Positions 54,428-63,636 of a DNA stretch of 64,000 bases are shown here, in pieces. Origin of the DNA: Globodera rostochiensis (taxonomy: Eukaryota > Nematoda > Chromadorea > Rhabditida > Heteroderidae); the NCBI GenBank assembly GCA_018350325.1, contig JAEVLN010000001.1:3492533-3556532 (forward strand), written 5' to 3'. The position numbers and the translations under genes are program-made. The notes beneath the pieces were generated by a model. It did no database searches. It was not told the origin of the DNA and worked only from the letters and a program-made list of their open reading frames with translations. Every line of letters begins with the position of its first letter. Positions within the stretch are counted from its first letter, which is position 1.

Positions 54428-54627
54428 TTAGTAAAGTAATAATTTATCGGCATATTTGAACCGCTGTTCGACGTTACGCAAGCGGGTTTTAGTTTGTTTG
54501 TGCACGTGGACTACGGCGATGCGCAGTCCTCTCATTAGACAATAAATGTTATCAAACGGTCGGCGAAAGTTTGACGCTAATTCATCATTTTTCGCTATGC
54601 AGCATTTATTGATCTTGTCTCGTGAAC
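54428..54627 (-). CDS. Longest Fic-like exon: inhibitory to AGRxR region
   Basis: A 66-codon minus frame of balanced composition opened by TTTTTAAAAATAAG and ending in TAA. It includes KNDELASNFRRPFDNIY, then MRGLRIAVVHVHKQT and RLRNVEQRFKYADKLL. The last two parts align with TISDVLEIHRRV and with DPVEAGRFRTTQVL: VVHVH matches VLEIH with the His kept, and NVEQRFK matches PVEAGRFR. The plus strand has stops. If the homology holds, several introns present elsewhere are absent here. An internal donor (GTAACGTC) offers an alternative end. Confidence 0.55.
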
Positions 54628-55744
54628 CTTATTTTTAAGCATTAATTGTTAAATTTTTAAAATTTCACATTATTATTTAGTTTATATAATGTTATTAAAT
54701 ATGATAGAATACTGAGTTGCTTTTGTTTATAGAAAACTTTATCTAATATATATTAATAAAGGTATACTGATTTGAATTGCACCAGCCCAGAACGCTTGCA
54801 AAAAAAGCAATATTATATAATTAGTGCAGTAACTTAAATTATACTTTATGGTTGGAATGCGTTTTATTAGATTTGTAATAAAATTCTTTAATCAAAATTT
54901 ATATTTTGGCAAATTATATATACCATACTTTAACATGCTTATAGTTGATTTTTTTACTCTTTCTGGCTTACTCCAAACTAACTATTTCAATAAGATTTTG
55001 CGTTTGACGATATTTATTTAGCCCGTCATTGGTTAATAAGGATTAATTATGTTTAATTTTTTTTGAGGTATAATCTTGCGTTTAAAAAAATCTCCAATTT
55101 ATAAAATTAATACTTATTTTTTTATATTTTATCTTTTTTTAAATAACGAGTCCATTGCCTTGTTTTTGTAGAAGTCCTCTTTGAATCCGGGTTTTAGTTT
55201 TTGCTCTTGGAAAAGCGATTATAAAGATAAATAAATCACAGAAAATATTCAATTTAATATTTAGGTTTTAACAAAAAAACCACCTAAGCCCAAATGACCA
55301 TATAGTGTTTATAACTTATCATTTGTTATATATTTCAAATAAGGTGCAAATTTTTCAAAGCTACTCACGACATTAAATTACTGAAGTCGTCAGATAAGTT
55401 TTTTTATTCATTTTTGGGTTGTATTTATCTCACACAAACTTTTATTGTTAGTTTATTTATAAAAATTTGATTGCATTTTTTATGTTTGATAATTTGGCCT
55501 GTGGTGGCCAATTCATCTTGTCATAATATTGCCAAACGGAAAATAAAGTGGCCTCATCAAGCATTTGTTACTGCTTTAATTTGCTAGAGTTGAATCATAA
55601 TGATATTTTTAGAAATCGATTTTCTTTAAAAATTCAGAAATGTTGATAACCAATTTTATTTATTTTAGATAATAGATAAAATTTTATTTAAATTTTATTT
55701 ACGCTTTATAAATAAATCTCTACATTAACAAAAACCATATGCAG
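54628..55744. other. AT-rich non-coding stretch
   Basis: No strong island; patches at 55140-55200 and 55495-55560 are slightly GC-richer without clear frames. Confidence 0.5.
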
Positions 55745-55807
55745 AACATGAAGACTTACATCTCGTGCACAGCCGGGATGGTTTGCACATCGATCCTTTA
55801 GATATTG
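55745..55807 (+). CDS. Fic-like exon (EDLHLVHSRDGLHIDPLDI)
   Basis: Sixty-three bases between CATATGCAG and GTGTATGC. The frame HEDLHLVHSRDGLHIDPLDI aligns without gaps to SDVLEIHRRVLGYVDPVEAG of Fic proteins: Asp, His, Arg, the (I/V)-Asp-Pro turn and, if read on, the following Gly. Strong splice borders. It heads a plus-strand group with 58303-58356 and 58824-58900, though the satellite array lies between. Confidence 0.55.
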
Positions 55808-56260
55808 GTGTATGCTCGTAAATAATTTTTCAATTATTTTTAATATTTGATCGATTCATACCGAGTTTTTTGATATAACCTAAAATATATAAATCGTGAG
55901 TTAAAATAGCAATAAATTTTAAATTAATCCGGTATTAACTATCGCGTTAATCCAATAGGTTTCTATCTTGCGTAGACATTTTTTTCTGAAGAATAACGCC
56001 AGAATCTCAATTAGGTTTACATAATATAATCTTATAAAAATTGTAATAGTAACAGACAAAACAATCTTAAGTTTATCTAAAGGTTTTTAGATTTATATTT
56101 TTTTAATTACTTCAATTCATGGGATGGCGCGTGTATATTTTATAGTTTAATTATGAATTTTTATATAATAAATGTTCCCAAATAAATCAAGGTTTTATTA
56201 TAGTATTTATTAACGAATTTTGTAATTGCTTGAAGGTTGTCACTGGATTTTTTACCTACT
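55808..56260. other. AT-rich non-coding stretch
   Basis: No coding island. Confidence 0.6.
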
Positions 56261-57427
56261 AATAATTTTTTAGTTACTTTTTTTGAACATTTTTTTTTTT
56301 TTGAAAAAATAGTGTGCTCAAAAGAGAGAGTCAGTCAGACGTTAGAGTAATTTGGTCATCAACGCATTCCATCTAATAATTTTTTAGTTAACATTTTTGA
56401 ACATTTTATTTTTTGAAGAAATAGTGTGCTAAAAAGAGAGAGTCTGACGGTTAGAGTCAACACACCCCATCTAATAATTCTTAGTTAACTTTTTTTAAGA
56501 ACATTTTATTTTTTGAAAAAATAGTTTGCTAAAAAGAGAGAGTCAGACGGTTAGAGTAATTTGGTCATCAACGCACCCCATCTAATAATTTTTTATTTAC
56601 TTTTTTGAACATTTTATTTTTTGAAGAAATAGTGTGCTAAAAAGAGAGTAAGACGGTTAGAGTAATTTGGTCATCAACGCACCCCATCAAATAATTTTTT
56701 AGTTACTTTTTTGAACATTTTATTTTTTGAAGAAATAGTGTGCTAAAAGAGAGAGTTAGACGGTTAGAGTAATTTGGTCATCATCACACCCCATCTAATA
56801 ATTTTTTATTTACTTTTTTGAACATTTCATTTTTGGAAGAAATAGTGTGCTAAAAAGAGAGATTTAGACGGTTAGAGTAATTTTGTCATCATCACACCCC
56901 ATCTAATAATTTTTTATTTACTTTTTTGAACATTTCATTTTTGGAAGAAATAGTGTGCTAAAAAGAGAGAGTTAGACGGTTAGAGTAATTTGGTCCTACC
57001 CCATCAAATAATTTTTTAGTTACTTTTTTGAACATTTTATTTTTTGAAGAAATAGTTTGCTAAAAAGAGAGAGTCAGACGGTTAGAGTAATTTGGTCATC
57101 ATCACACCCCATCTAATAATTTTTTATTTACTTTTTTGAACATTTCATTTTTGGAAGAAATAGTGTGCTAAAAAGAGAGAGATAGACGGTTAGAGTAATT
57201 TGGTCCTACCCCATCAAATAATTTTTTAGTTACTTTTTTGAACATTTTATTTTTTGAAGAAATAGTTTGCTAAAAAGAGAGAGTCAGACGGTTAGAGTAA
57301 TTTGGTCATCATCACACCCCATCTAATAATTTTTTATTTACTTTTTTGGACATTTCATTTTTGGAAGAAATAGTGTGCTAAAAAGAGAGAGATAGACGGT
57401 TAGAGTAATTTGGTCCTACCCCATCAA
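56261..57427 (-). repeat. Tandem array of the 108-bp satellite, inverted, about 11 units
   Basis: Complement of the 21.4-22.8 kb units (TAGTTACTTTTTTGAACATT, CTAAAAAGAGAGAGTCAGAC, CATCACACCCCATCTAATAA). Near 56900-57427 a higher-order pattern appears: two unit types, one shortened to GGTCCTACCCCATCAAATAA, alternate with a roughly 195-200-base spacing. Confidence 0.92.
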
Positions 57428-57634
57428 TAAAGCGATCATCCGATTCTGAATCAATATTACAATTCAGTACACAAAATAAGAGTCAATTTTTGTGATTAAA
57501 CGAAAAGAAGGTAAAGATGCAGATTCATTAAATACTAATTTTTTTAGAGATAAAATTATATGTAAATAATATTTAGCATATAAATTCTTTGATTTAAACG
57601 CACCAAAGTTTATAATATTTAAATTAATAGCTTG

Positions 57635-57700
57635 TTGGGCTTATTGAGCTAGTGGATCATTGAGTGGTCACTTTCGTGCACGCATATTGAATATTTGCTA
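57635..57700 (+). repeat. Partial duplicate of 58340-58410
   Basis: Shared TTGGGCTTA.TGA, GTG..TCATTGA, TTTCGTGC.CGCATA and TTGAATATTTGCTAG. It includes the 3' end of the exon at 58303-58356 but has CTAGTGGATC where that copy has CCAGTGAGTC. Confidence 0.7.
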
Positions 57701-58302
57701 GTAGTAAATTTTCAAACAATAACGATATTAATGATTCTGTAAATTTTATTGTATTTAGCAAATTAGCTTATTTTATTAGGTCTGGTTTTTGTTGAGTTTT
57801 TTTATCTGATGTTAATTATAATTTTAAAATAAATACTTCCAGAATATGGGAAAACGCCTATCCATTTAAGCTTTGCATTCAAAACATTGAAATTTGAAAA
57901 AATTATTCACTTGTCATTCATCATTTGCGTAAATAACTTTTTTTTAAAACAATACGACATTAAACAACTCATGTTTTATAGCAAAAATTTAAATGTTGTA
58001 TTTATTGCATTTCTTATTTTATTATTTATATTTTTAACCGTTTTATTCTTAATAATGCGCGAAATATTTTTTTATTGCACTTTATAAAAACATATTTAAT
58101 AAATTTATTTTAATTATAAGTTTAGTGAGCTCTTAAAATTTTAAAATTAATTTATTTAAAGCAGAATAGATATTCAAATATTTCCGTTTTTTAGAATTAA
58201 ATTGTTATTTTTAGTTAATACTTTTAAATGTTATTATTTTATGTTTACTTATTTTGTGTAATAAAATTCTATCTTTGATATTTATTTTTGGAGAATTTAT
58301 AG

Positions 58303-58356
58303 GCATCGCTCGCAATTGAAGATATTATTAAAGATGTTCTTGGGCTTAATGATCCA
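58303..58356 (+). CDS. Fic-like exon with strong splice sites (IEDIIKDVLGLNDP)
   Basis: Fifty-four bases, phase 0, between GAGAATTTATAG and GTGAGTCAT: ASLAIEDIIKDVLGLNDP. It matches the TISDVLxxxxxVLGxVDP segment of Fic proteins with about three residues fewer, losing the IHR part. One of the cleanest exons by splice criteria. A partial duplicate is at 57635. Confidence 0.55.
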
Positions 58357-58823
58357 GTGAGTCATTGAATGCCCAGTTTCGTGCGCGCATAATTTGAATA
58401 TTTGCTAGCGGATTTTAAAATTTATGTTTCAATTATTTCAATCTTTATCTCAATTTAACTAGCATTTTGAAATAAATAGTTCTAGAATTGTTTCTATTAA
58501 ATAATAATTATTACAATGATATTAACTGCATTAATATGTTTAAATTAAATTATTATTGAAGAAATGAGTTGCTAATTTTTTTTTTGTGAAGTGAAATATA
58601 GATTAATTTTTAAAAATTTACAAATTAAGAACTTTTGTTCACACTAAAACTGTTGTTTCATGCGTCGATAAATTTGTATTAAACTATTTTGTTTAGAAAC
58701 GACTTTACGCAATAAGCAAGAATTTTAAAATATTTTCAAGATTTCTTTTTATAACGGAAAAATGGGTTTTTTAATTTAAATTTAAGTAAGAATTATCATC
58801 CATGTCTAAAAAATGTTCTTTAG

Positions 58824-58900
58824 GCTCTTGCCAATTGCACTATGAGATCATAGTGAGCGAAGTTTCGGGAAAGGACATTTTGAAATGCTTGCAATCTTAA
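58824..58900 (+). CDS. Fic-like terminal exon (LHYEIIVSEVSGKD)
   Basis: Opens at AATGTTCTTTAG; frame SCQLHYEIIVSEVSGKDI then LKCLQS, TAA. LHYEIIV is typical of the LHYxLVxIHPF helix, but the motif that should follow reads SEVSGKDILKCL, with no catalytic His and only a Gly left of the Asp-Gly-Asn-Gly. A dead or truncated copy if Fic-derived. Confidence 0.45.
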
Positions 58901-59244
58901 AAATAAACTTATAAATTGATAAAACTATTGATTTTTAAAAGGTAATTTTATTCGGTGCATCTAAGTTTAGTACTTTTTAAACTTGTTATTTTACAGATAA
59001 ATATTAAATTTGTAATTATTCTCTGTACACAAAATTAATGGTTTAATTAAAGATTTTGACCTTCTATTTATTATAGTTCTAAATAACTCAGTTTAATTTT
59101 ACGGAGTTAATTTGCTATCTTTTTAATTGTTTTTTTTTGAGATTCATCACTCACTCGAGTAATTATATTTATTATATGTAGGCTAAACTGTTATATTAGT
59201 GTTTTTTAATTTAAACTTTTAAGTTCGTAAATAATTTATTTAAT

Positions 59245-59331
59245 TTCATGTATGTTGAAGTCGGAGCGGGATGTAAAATCCGTCCTTTCATGTTGGCACA
59301 AGATATTCTGCAAATATAAGACAAAAAAAGT
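59245..59331 (+). CDS. Candidate exon, product not recognised
   Basis: Plus frame MLKSERDVKSVLSCWHKIF then CKYKTKK up to a donor GTAATG. A minus ORF also covers it (ANMKGRILHPAPTSTYMK). Coding-like composition over 60 bases only. Confidence 0.3.
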
Positions 59332-59474
59332 AATGTAAAGGTTTTCGTTTCTAAATATGTTAATAAGATAAACAATACATAAACTTTAATAGTCATTCAA
59401 AATAAATGAATTTTGCTGTAATTACAGAAATAATAATTTGAAAGTGTTTGGGAGAAACCGATATATTTAAATAT

Positions 59475-59689
59475 TGTTGTGGCATTTCGTAGCATTTCGC
59501 ATGCCCCGACATTTGACTCTCTCCTTGCCGATAAAAGGCACCCCTTTTTTCCTCCCCCCCACGTTCCTTCCCTTTTTTGACTTTTCAGCTAAGTTGTTGA
59601 CCCCAACCCAAATCAATATCTGTCCCATTGTCCACCCGTTATTGGCGAATAAACTTTATATTTATTTCACGGACTTTGGGGGCATAACA
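59475..59689 (+). repeat. 5' long terminal repeat
   Basis: Starts TGTTGTGG and ends GGCATAACA (TGTT/AACA ends). Contains an ATAAAAG TATA-like box at 59531 and an AATAAA polyadenylation signal at 59648. 215 bases is short but within the Gypsy range. The boundary rests on the PBS that follows and on the TG..CA ends; the 3' LTR needed for proof is outside the window. Confidence 0.75.
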
Positions 59690-59690
59690 G

Positions 59691-59708
59691 TGGCGACGCC
59701 CGTTGAAG
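59691..59708 (+). promoter_or_regulatory. Primer-binding site for minus-strand DNA synthesis
   Basis: TGGCGACGCCCGTTGAAG begins one base after the LTR; the TGG pairs with the CCA end of a tRNA, as in other Gypsy elements. The tRNA species cannot be named with certainty. Confidence 0.7.
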
Positions 59709-60039
59709 ATATTAGCATATTATTTGCTTACAACTCAACTTGGTGGAATTGTTGAATAGCTGTAGCTTCAACACAAATAATTTCCATTTTCGTCTGCAAG
59801 CGGTGGCTAGAAGACTGACACCGCCAATCGATATCAGCAAGTTAATTTTCTTCGAGCAGTTGCTCAATTTTTCATCATCATCCACTTGGCCCTGTTATAC
59901 AGCTTGGCGCGGTTTAGTGGAAGAATATTGTGCTTTGATTACGTGTCTAGGCGACTTTAATCAAAATCGACCACGCACACCCACTCTCGCTTAGCAGTTT
60001 GGCACTGTTTGGCAAATAGAGTGGTGAACGACAGGCGAG
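59709..60039 (+). other. Leader between PBS and gag, with an upstream ORF
   Basis: About 330 bases of balanced composition. An 84-codon frame at 59740-59994 (starting GTGGAATTG) ends 45 bases before the gag ATG. It shows no motif and begins without ATG, so it may be non-coding leader, or a small accessory ORF. Confidence 0.5.
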
Positions 60040-63000
60040 ATGACAGTCACAGTCGAGCAATTGTTGCAGCTGATTTCGAAACAGCAACAGCAAATTCCTA
60101 CACTTTCAAATGTGGAATGTTATGAACTGGGAGACCAAAGCATCAACATCGAAGATTGGATGCAACAGTTCAGCTTCGCAGTGGACTGCGCATCGCCGGA
60201 CCTACAGGATGCACTCAAAGTTAAGTTGATGATGACTAAGCTGAGCAAGGGCGCCTTCAGCGAGTACAAAAAATCGTGTCTACCGAAAGAGGTAACAGCG
60301 TTCAGCTTCGCACAAACGGGAGAGCGACTCAAAGGTTTGTTCGCCAAACCTCAATCCGTTTGGATTGACAGATACGAGTGCCTCCGCGCAGCGAAAAGCG
60401 ACGATGAGGACTTTCGCACTTTCGTCAACCGGCACAAGCGGTTGCTGCGCGACTTTGAGTTTAGGAAACTCAACGAAGAGCAATTTTATTGCTTAATGCT
60501 CCTCACATCAATGAAATCGCCGAAGGATGCCGAATTGCGAAAGCGTCTGCTGGCAAAGCTGGCAATGGACGGCGACAATGCAAAATACGACAAAGTGGTG
60601 GAAGACCTTCAAATGTACCTGTCGACTATTGCCGAGGCCAAATGCATTGAACAGCCGGCATCATCAAAACAGGTTTATGCAGTCAGGAAAAAATTCCAAC
60701 CAAAAAGCCAGGCGTTTGAAGCCCAAGGCTTAAAGCAGAAAGTTTGTTGGCGCTGTGGGAAGGCTACACACGCTCCGAAGGAGTGTCCGCACATCAAAAG
60801 TGTCTGTAAGAAATGCAGCAAAGTGGGGCATTTGGAAGCACAATGTAGCCAGCACCAGGCTTGGTTGAACAAGAACAGGGGCAGCAATCAGGGCAAACGA
60901 GCATGCAACCTCACAATTGGAGGAGTACTGGTAAACGTCGTTAACCAGCCCAAGCAGCTCATCGAGTTTCCCGTTGAAATGAATGGGAAAGAAGTCAAAT
61001 TTTTGTTTGACTCGGGAGCAGAGGTTACAGTGGTCAATGAAGAAACACACTGCCTGATCGGAAAACCTCGTCTGAGCCGATGCTATGAACAAGCAAAGTA
61101 TCACGATGGCTCAAAGTGCACTCTGCTCGGGAGAGGGGAAGCGATGTTCAAGTTCTCAGGAGCAGTCCAAAAGGGTCACTTCTATGTGTCCAAAAAAGGG
61201 TCACTGAACTTGCTTGGAATTGGGATGTTGGGTGCGTTCGGCTTAATGGATGACGCACGGAGAAAGGTGACAATGGCACTGCAGGTGAATACCCTCAAAA
61301 AGGACACCGCCGCAGAGGAACAAACGGCAATGGCGCTCAAAGCAAAATTTCCCCACGTTTTCTCATCAGGACTGGGACGTTGCACGAGGGCCAAGGCCCA
61401 CCTTTCATTAAAGGAAGGGGCCGCGCCGGTATACTGTCGACCGCGTCCCGCCCCCTATAACACAAGACTGGTTGTGGAGGCTGAGTTGGACCGACTTCAG
61501 GCCATGAACGTCATCCGCCCGGTAGAACACACGAGTTGGGCTGCACCCATTGTGGTGGTCAAAAAAGCCAGCGGTTCTACGCGCGTGTGCGCCGATTTTT
61601 CAACAGGCTTAAACAACGCGTTGCGCTTGCACCAGCATCCCCTTCCCATTCCGGAAGATATATTTGCAACACTGAATGGAGGTCGCGTGTTCTCGCAAAT
61701 CGATCTGAGTGATGCATACCTACAGGTCGAACTAGACGAGACTTCAAAGGAGTTTTGCACCATTGCAACTCATCGCGGGAACTTCCAATATCAGCGCTTG
61801 CCCTTTGGAGTGAAGTCAGCTCCAGGAATCTTTCAATCCATTATGGATTCAATGTTGGCTGATTGTCAATTCGCGATTGCATATCTGGACGACGTGATCG
61901 TAGTAAGCAGATCGCCCGAAGAGCATGGGAAGCATCTCGAGGAGGTCTTCAAGCGAATTGAACAGTTTGGGTTTCGGGTAAAGCCAGAAAAGTGCTCCTT
62001 CGGCAAGGAACGGATTAAATTCCTTGGATTCATCGTCGATAAGGACGGCCGAAGACCGGACCCAGCCAACATCCAGGCGATCAGTGAGATGCCTGAACCT
62101 ACTGATGTGTCCAAACTTAGATCATTTTTGGGAATGGTAAACCATTATCAGCAGTTCGTAAAGAACATGAGGTTCATCCGCCATCCAATGGACACGTTAC
62201 TTAAACAAGATGTGGTCTGGAATTGGTCCAAGGAATGTCAGGACGCCTTCAAGAAGGTCATCAAGATTCTACAATCGGATCAACTTCTCACGCATTATGA
62301 CCCATCACAGGAAATAGTCGTGTCCGCCGATGCCTCAGAGCATGGGATCGGGGCCGTTATTTCTCATCGATATGCGGATGGCAAAAGAAAAGCCATCGCA
62401 CACGCATCACATTCCCTGTCCCCGGCAGAGAAAAATTACGCCCAAATCGAAAAAGAGGGACTTGCTTTGGTATTTGCGGCGCAGAAATTTCATAAGTACC
62501 TCTATGGGAGGCACTTTGTGCTGCAGACAGACCACAAGCCATTGCTGGCCATTTTTGGCAACAAAAAGGGAATAAAGGCATGCACCGCCAATCGTTTGCA
62601 ACGATGGGCGCTCATCCTTCTGGGTTATGATTTCGACATCGAGTATCAGAATACACTGGAATTCGGACAAGCCGATGCGCTTTCTCGATTGATTTCGAAA
62701 ACACCCTTACCGGATGATGAGATCGTCGTGGCCAACACCATCGCAAATTCGGAAAAGGAAACGTTAAATGCTGTTGTGAAGCAGTTTCCGATCACTTCAG
62801 AGGAATTGGTCGAAGCAGTGCAGCAGGACCAAATGTTCCAAAATGTACTGAAGTTCATCCGGACGCAATGGCCCAACAACAAATCAATGTCAGAGGACAT
62901 TCTCCCATTCCACCGAAGACGAGATTCTCTCACCATTGAGGACGAATGTTTGTTATACGCCGGTCGGGTGGTCATTCCCGCTTCTCTTCAAAAAGAAGTC

Positions 63001-63636
63001 TTGCAACAATTGCACCGCGGGCACCCAGGCATCAAACGAATGAAAAATCTCGCAAGGCAGTACGTTTACTGGCCCGGAATGGACAGACAAATTGAGGATC
63101 TTGTCCGATCCTGTCAACCATGTGCTTCGGAGGCGAAAGCTCCCGGGAAAACTCTTCTCCATTCGTGGCCGAAGGCCGAGGGTCCCTGGAAACGAGTGCA
63201 TATGGACTACGCTGGACCTTTCGATGGAAAGATGTTCCTCATCGTAGTCGACGCATACTCCAAATGGCCTGAAGTCTTTGAGATGAACTCCACCGGATCA
63301 ACAGCAACCATCGACAAATTGCGCTACCTTTGCGCCCGGCATGGACTACCCGAAACGGTTGTCACCGATAACGGGACCCAATTTGCGTCCAGGGAGTTCA
63401 GAGAGTTCACCAAAGGAAACGGGATCTCGCACCTTTTTTCGGCTCCGTATTGTCCGATGTCGAACGGCCAAGCGGAGCGATTCGTCGACACGTTTAAAAG
63501 GACTTGTCGAAAGCTGAAAAGGGAGGGGGTAACCAATAGGTTAGACACCTTTTTGGCGACCTATCGCATTACGCCGAATGAGGCATTGCCCGAGAGCAAA
63601 AGCCCCGCGGAGATGTTTCTGCAAAGAAAACTTTGA
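60040..63636 (+). CDS. Gag-Pol polyprotein of a Ty3/Gypsy retrotransposon
   Basis: One frame of 1198 codons, so gag and pol are fused without frameshift. Residues about 1-210 form the capsid-like Gag. Two CCHC zinc knuckles follow, at 236-249 (CWRCGKATHAPKEC) and 256-269 (CKKCSKVGHLEAQC). The aspartic protease has DSGA at 324-327. Reverse transcriptase follows, with QIDLSDAY and the YLDD catalytic box at 615-618. RNase H has Asp764 (ADASEHG) and TDHKPL at 830-835. The integrase zinc finger has His992, His996, Cys1025 and Cys1028, and the DDE triad is Asp1056, Asp1110 and Glu1146 with 35 residues between the last two. All key residues are present. ATG 60040 is the first in frame after the leader. 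The frame closes with TGA at 63634-63636, but the next 364 bases remain open in the same frame, so this stop looks recent. Confidence 0.95.
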   Translation: MTVTVEQLLQLISKQQQQIPTLSNVECYELGDQSINIEDWMQQFSFAVDCASPDLQDALKVKLMMTKLSKGAFSEYKKSCLPKEVTAFSFAQTGERLKGLFAKPQSVWIDRYECLRAAKSDDEDFRTFVNRHKRLLRDFEFRKLNEEQFYCLMLLTSMKSPKDAELRKRLLAKLAMDGDNAKYDKVVEDLQMYLSTIAEAKCIEQPASSKQVYAVRKKFQPKSQAFEAQGLKQKVCWRCGKATHAPKECPHIKSVCKKCSKVGHLEAQCSQHQAWLNKNRGSNQGKRACNLTIGGVLVNVVNQPKQLIEFPVEMNGKEVKFLFDSGAEVTVVNEETHCLIGKPRLSRCYEQAKYHDGSKCTLLGRGEAMFKFSGAVQKGHFYVSKKGSLNLLGIGMLGAFGLMDDARRKVTMALQVNTLKKDTAAEEQTAMALKAKFPHVFSSGLGRCTRAKAHLSLKEGAAPVYCRPRPAPYNTRLVVEAELDRLQAMNVIRPVEHTSWAAPIVVVKKASGSTRVCADFSTGLNNALRLHQHPLPIPEDIFATLNGGRVFSQIDLSDAYLQVELDETSKEFCTIATHRGNFQYQRLPFGVKSAPGIFQSIMDSMLADCQFAIAYLDDVIVVSRSPEEHGKHLEEVFKRIEQFGFRVKPEKCSFGKERIKFLGFIVDKDGRRPDPANIQAISEMPEPTDVSKLRSFLGMVNHYQQFVKNMRFIRHPMDTLLKQDVVWNWSKECQDAFKKVIKILQSDQLLTHYDPSQEIVVSADASEHGIGAVISHRYADGKRKAIAHASHSLSPAEKNYAQIEKEGLALVFAAQKFHKYLYGRHFVLQTDHKPLLAIFGNKKGIKACTANRLQRWALILLGYDFDIEYQNTLEFGQADALSRLISKTPLPDDEIVVANTIANSEKETLNAVVKQFPITSEELVEAVQQDQMFQNVLKFIRTQWPNNKSMSEDILPFHRRRDSLTIEDECLLYAGRVVIPASLQKEVLQQLHRGHPGIKRMKNLARQYVYWPGMDRQIEDLVRSCQPCASEAKAPGKTLLHSWPKAEGPWKRVHMDYAGPFDGKMFLIVVDAYSKWPEVFEMNSTGSTATIDKLRYLCARHGLPETVVTDNGTQFASREFREFTKGNGISHLFSAPYCPMSNGQAERFVDTFKRTCRKLKREGVTNRLDTFLATYRITPNEALPESKSPAEMFLQRKL

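Noticed and set aside
58320..58400. Minus-strand reading RNWAFNDSLDH resembling a Fic motif
   Set aside because: The plus strand has a far better exon (58303-58356) with perfect splice sites; the antisense match shows how easily short Fic-like patterns arise, and is the reason short matches are scored low.
43..59396. Many 60-90 codon ORFs in AT-rich DNA (for example 213-398, 16696-16971, 39012-39227, 53206-53565)
   Set aside because: Phe/Leu/Lys/Asn/Ile-rich readings with no motif, no splice context and no conservation between duplicated segments; expected by chance in AT-rich DNA that still leaves open runs.
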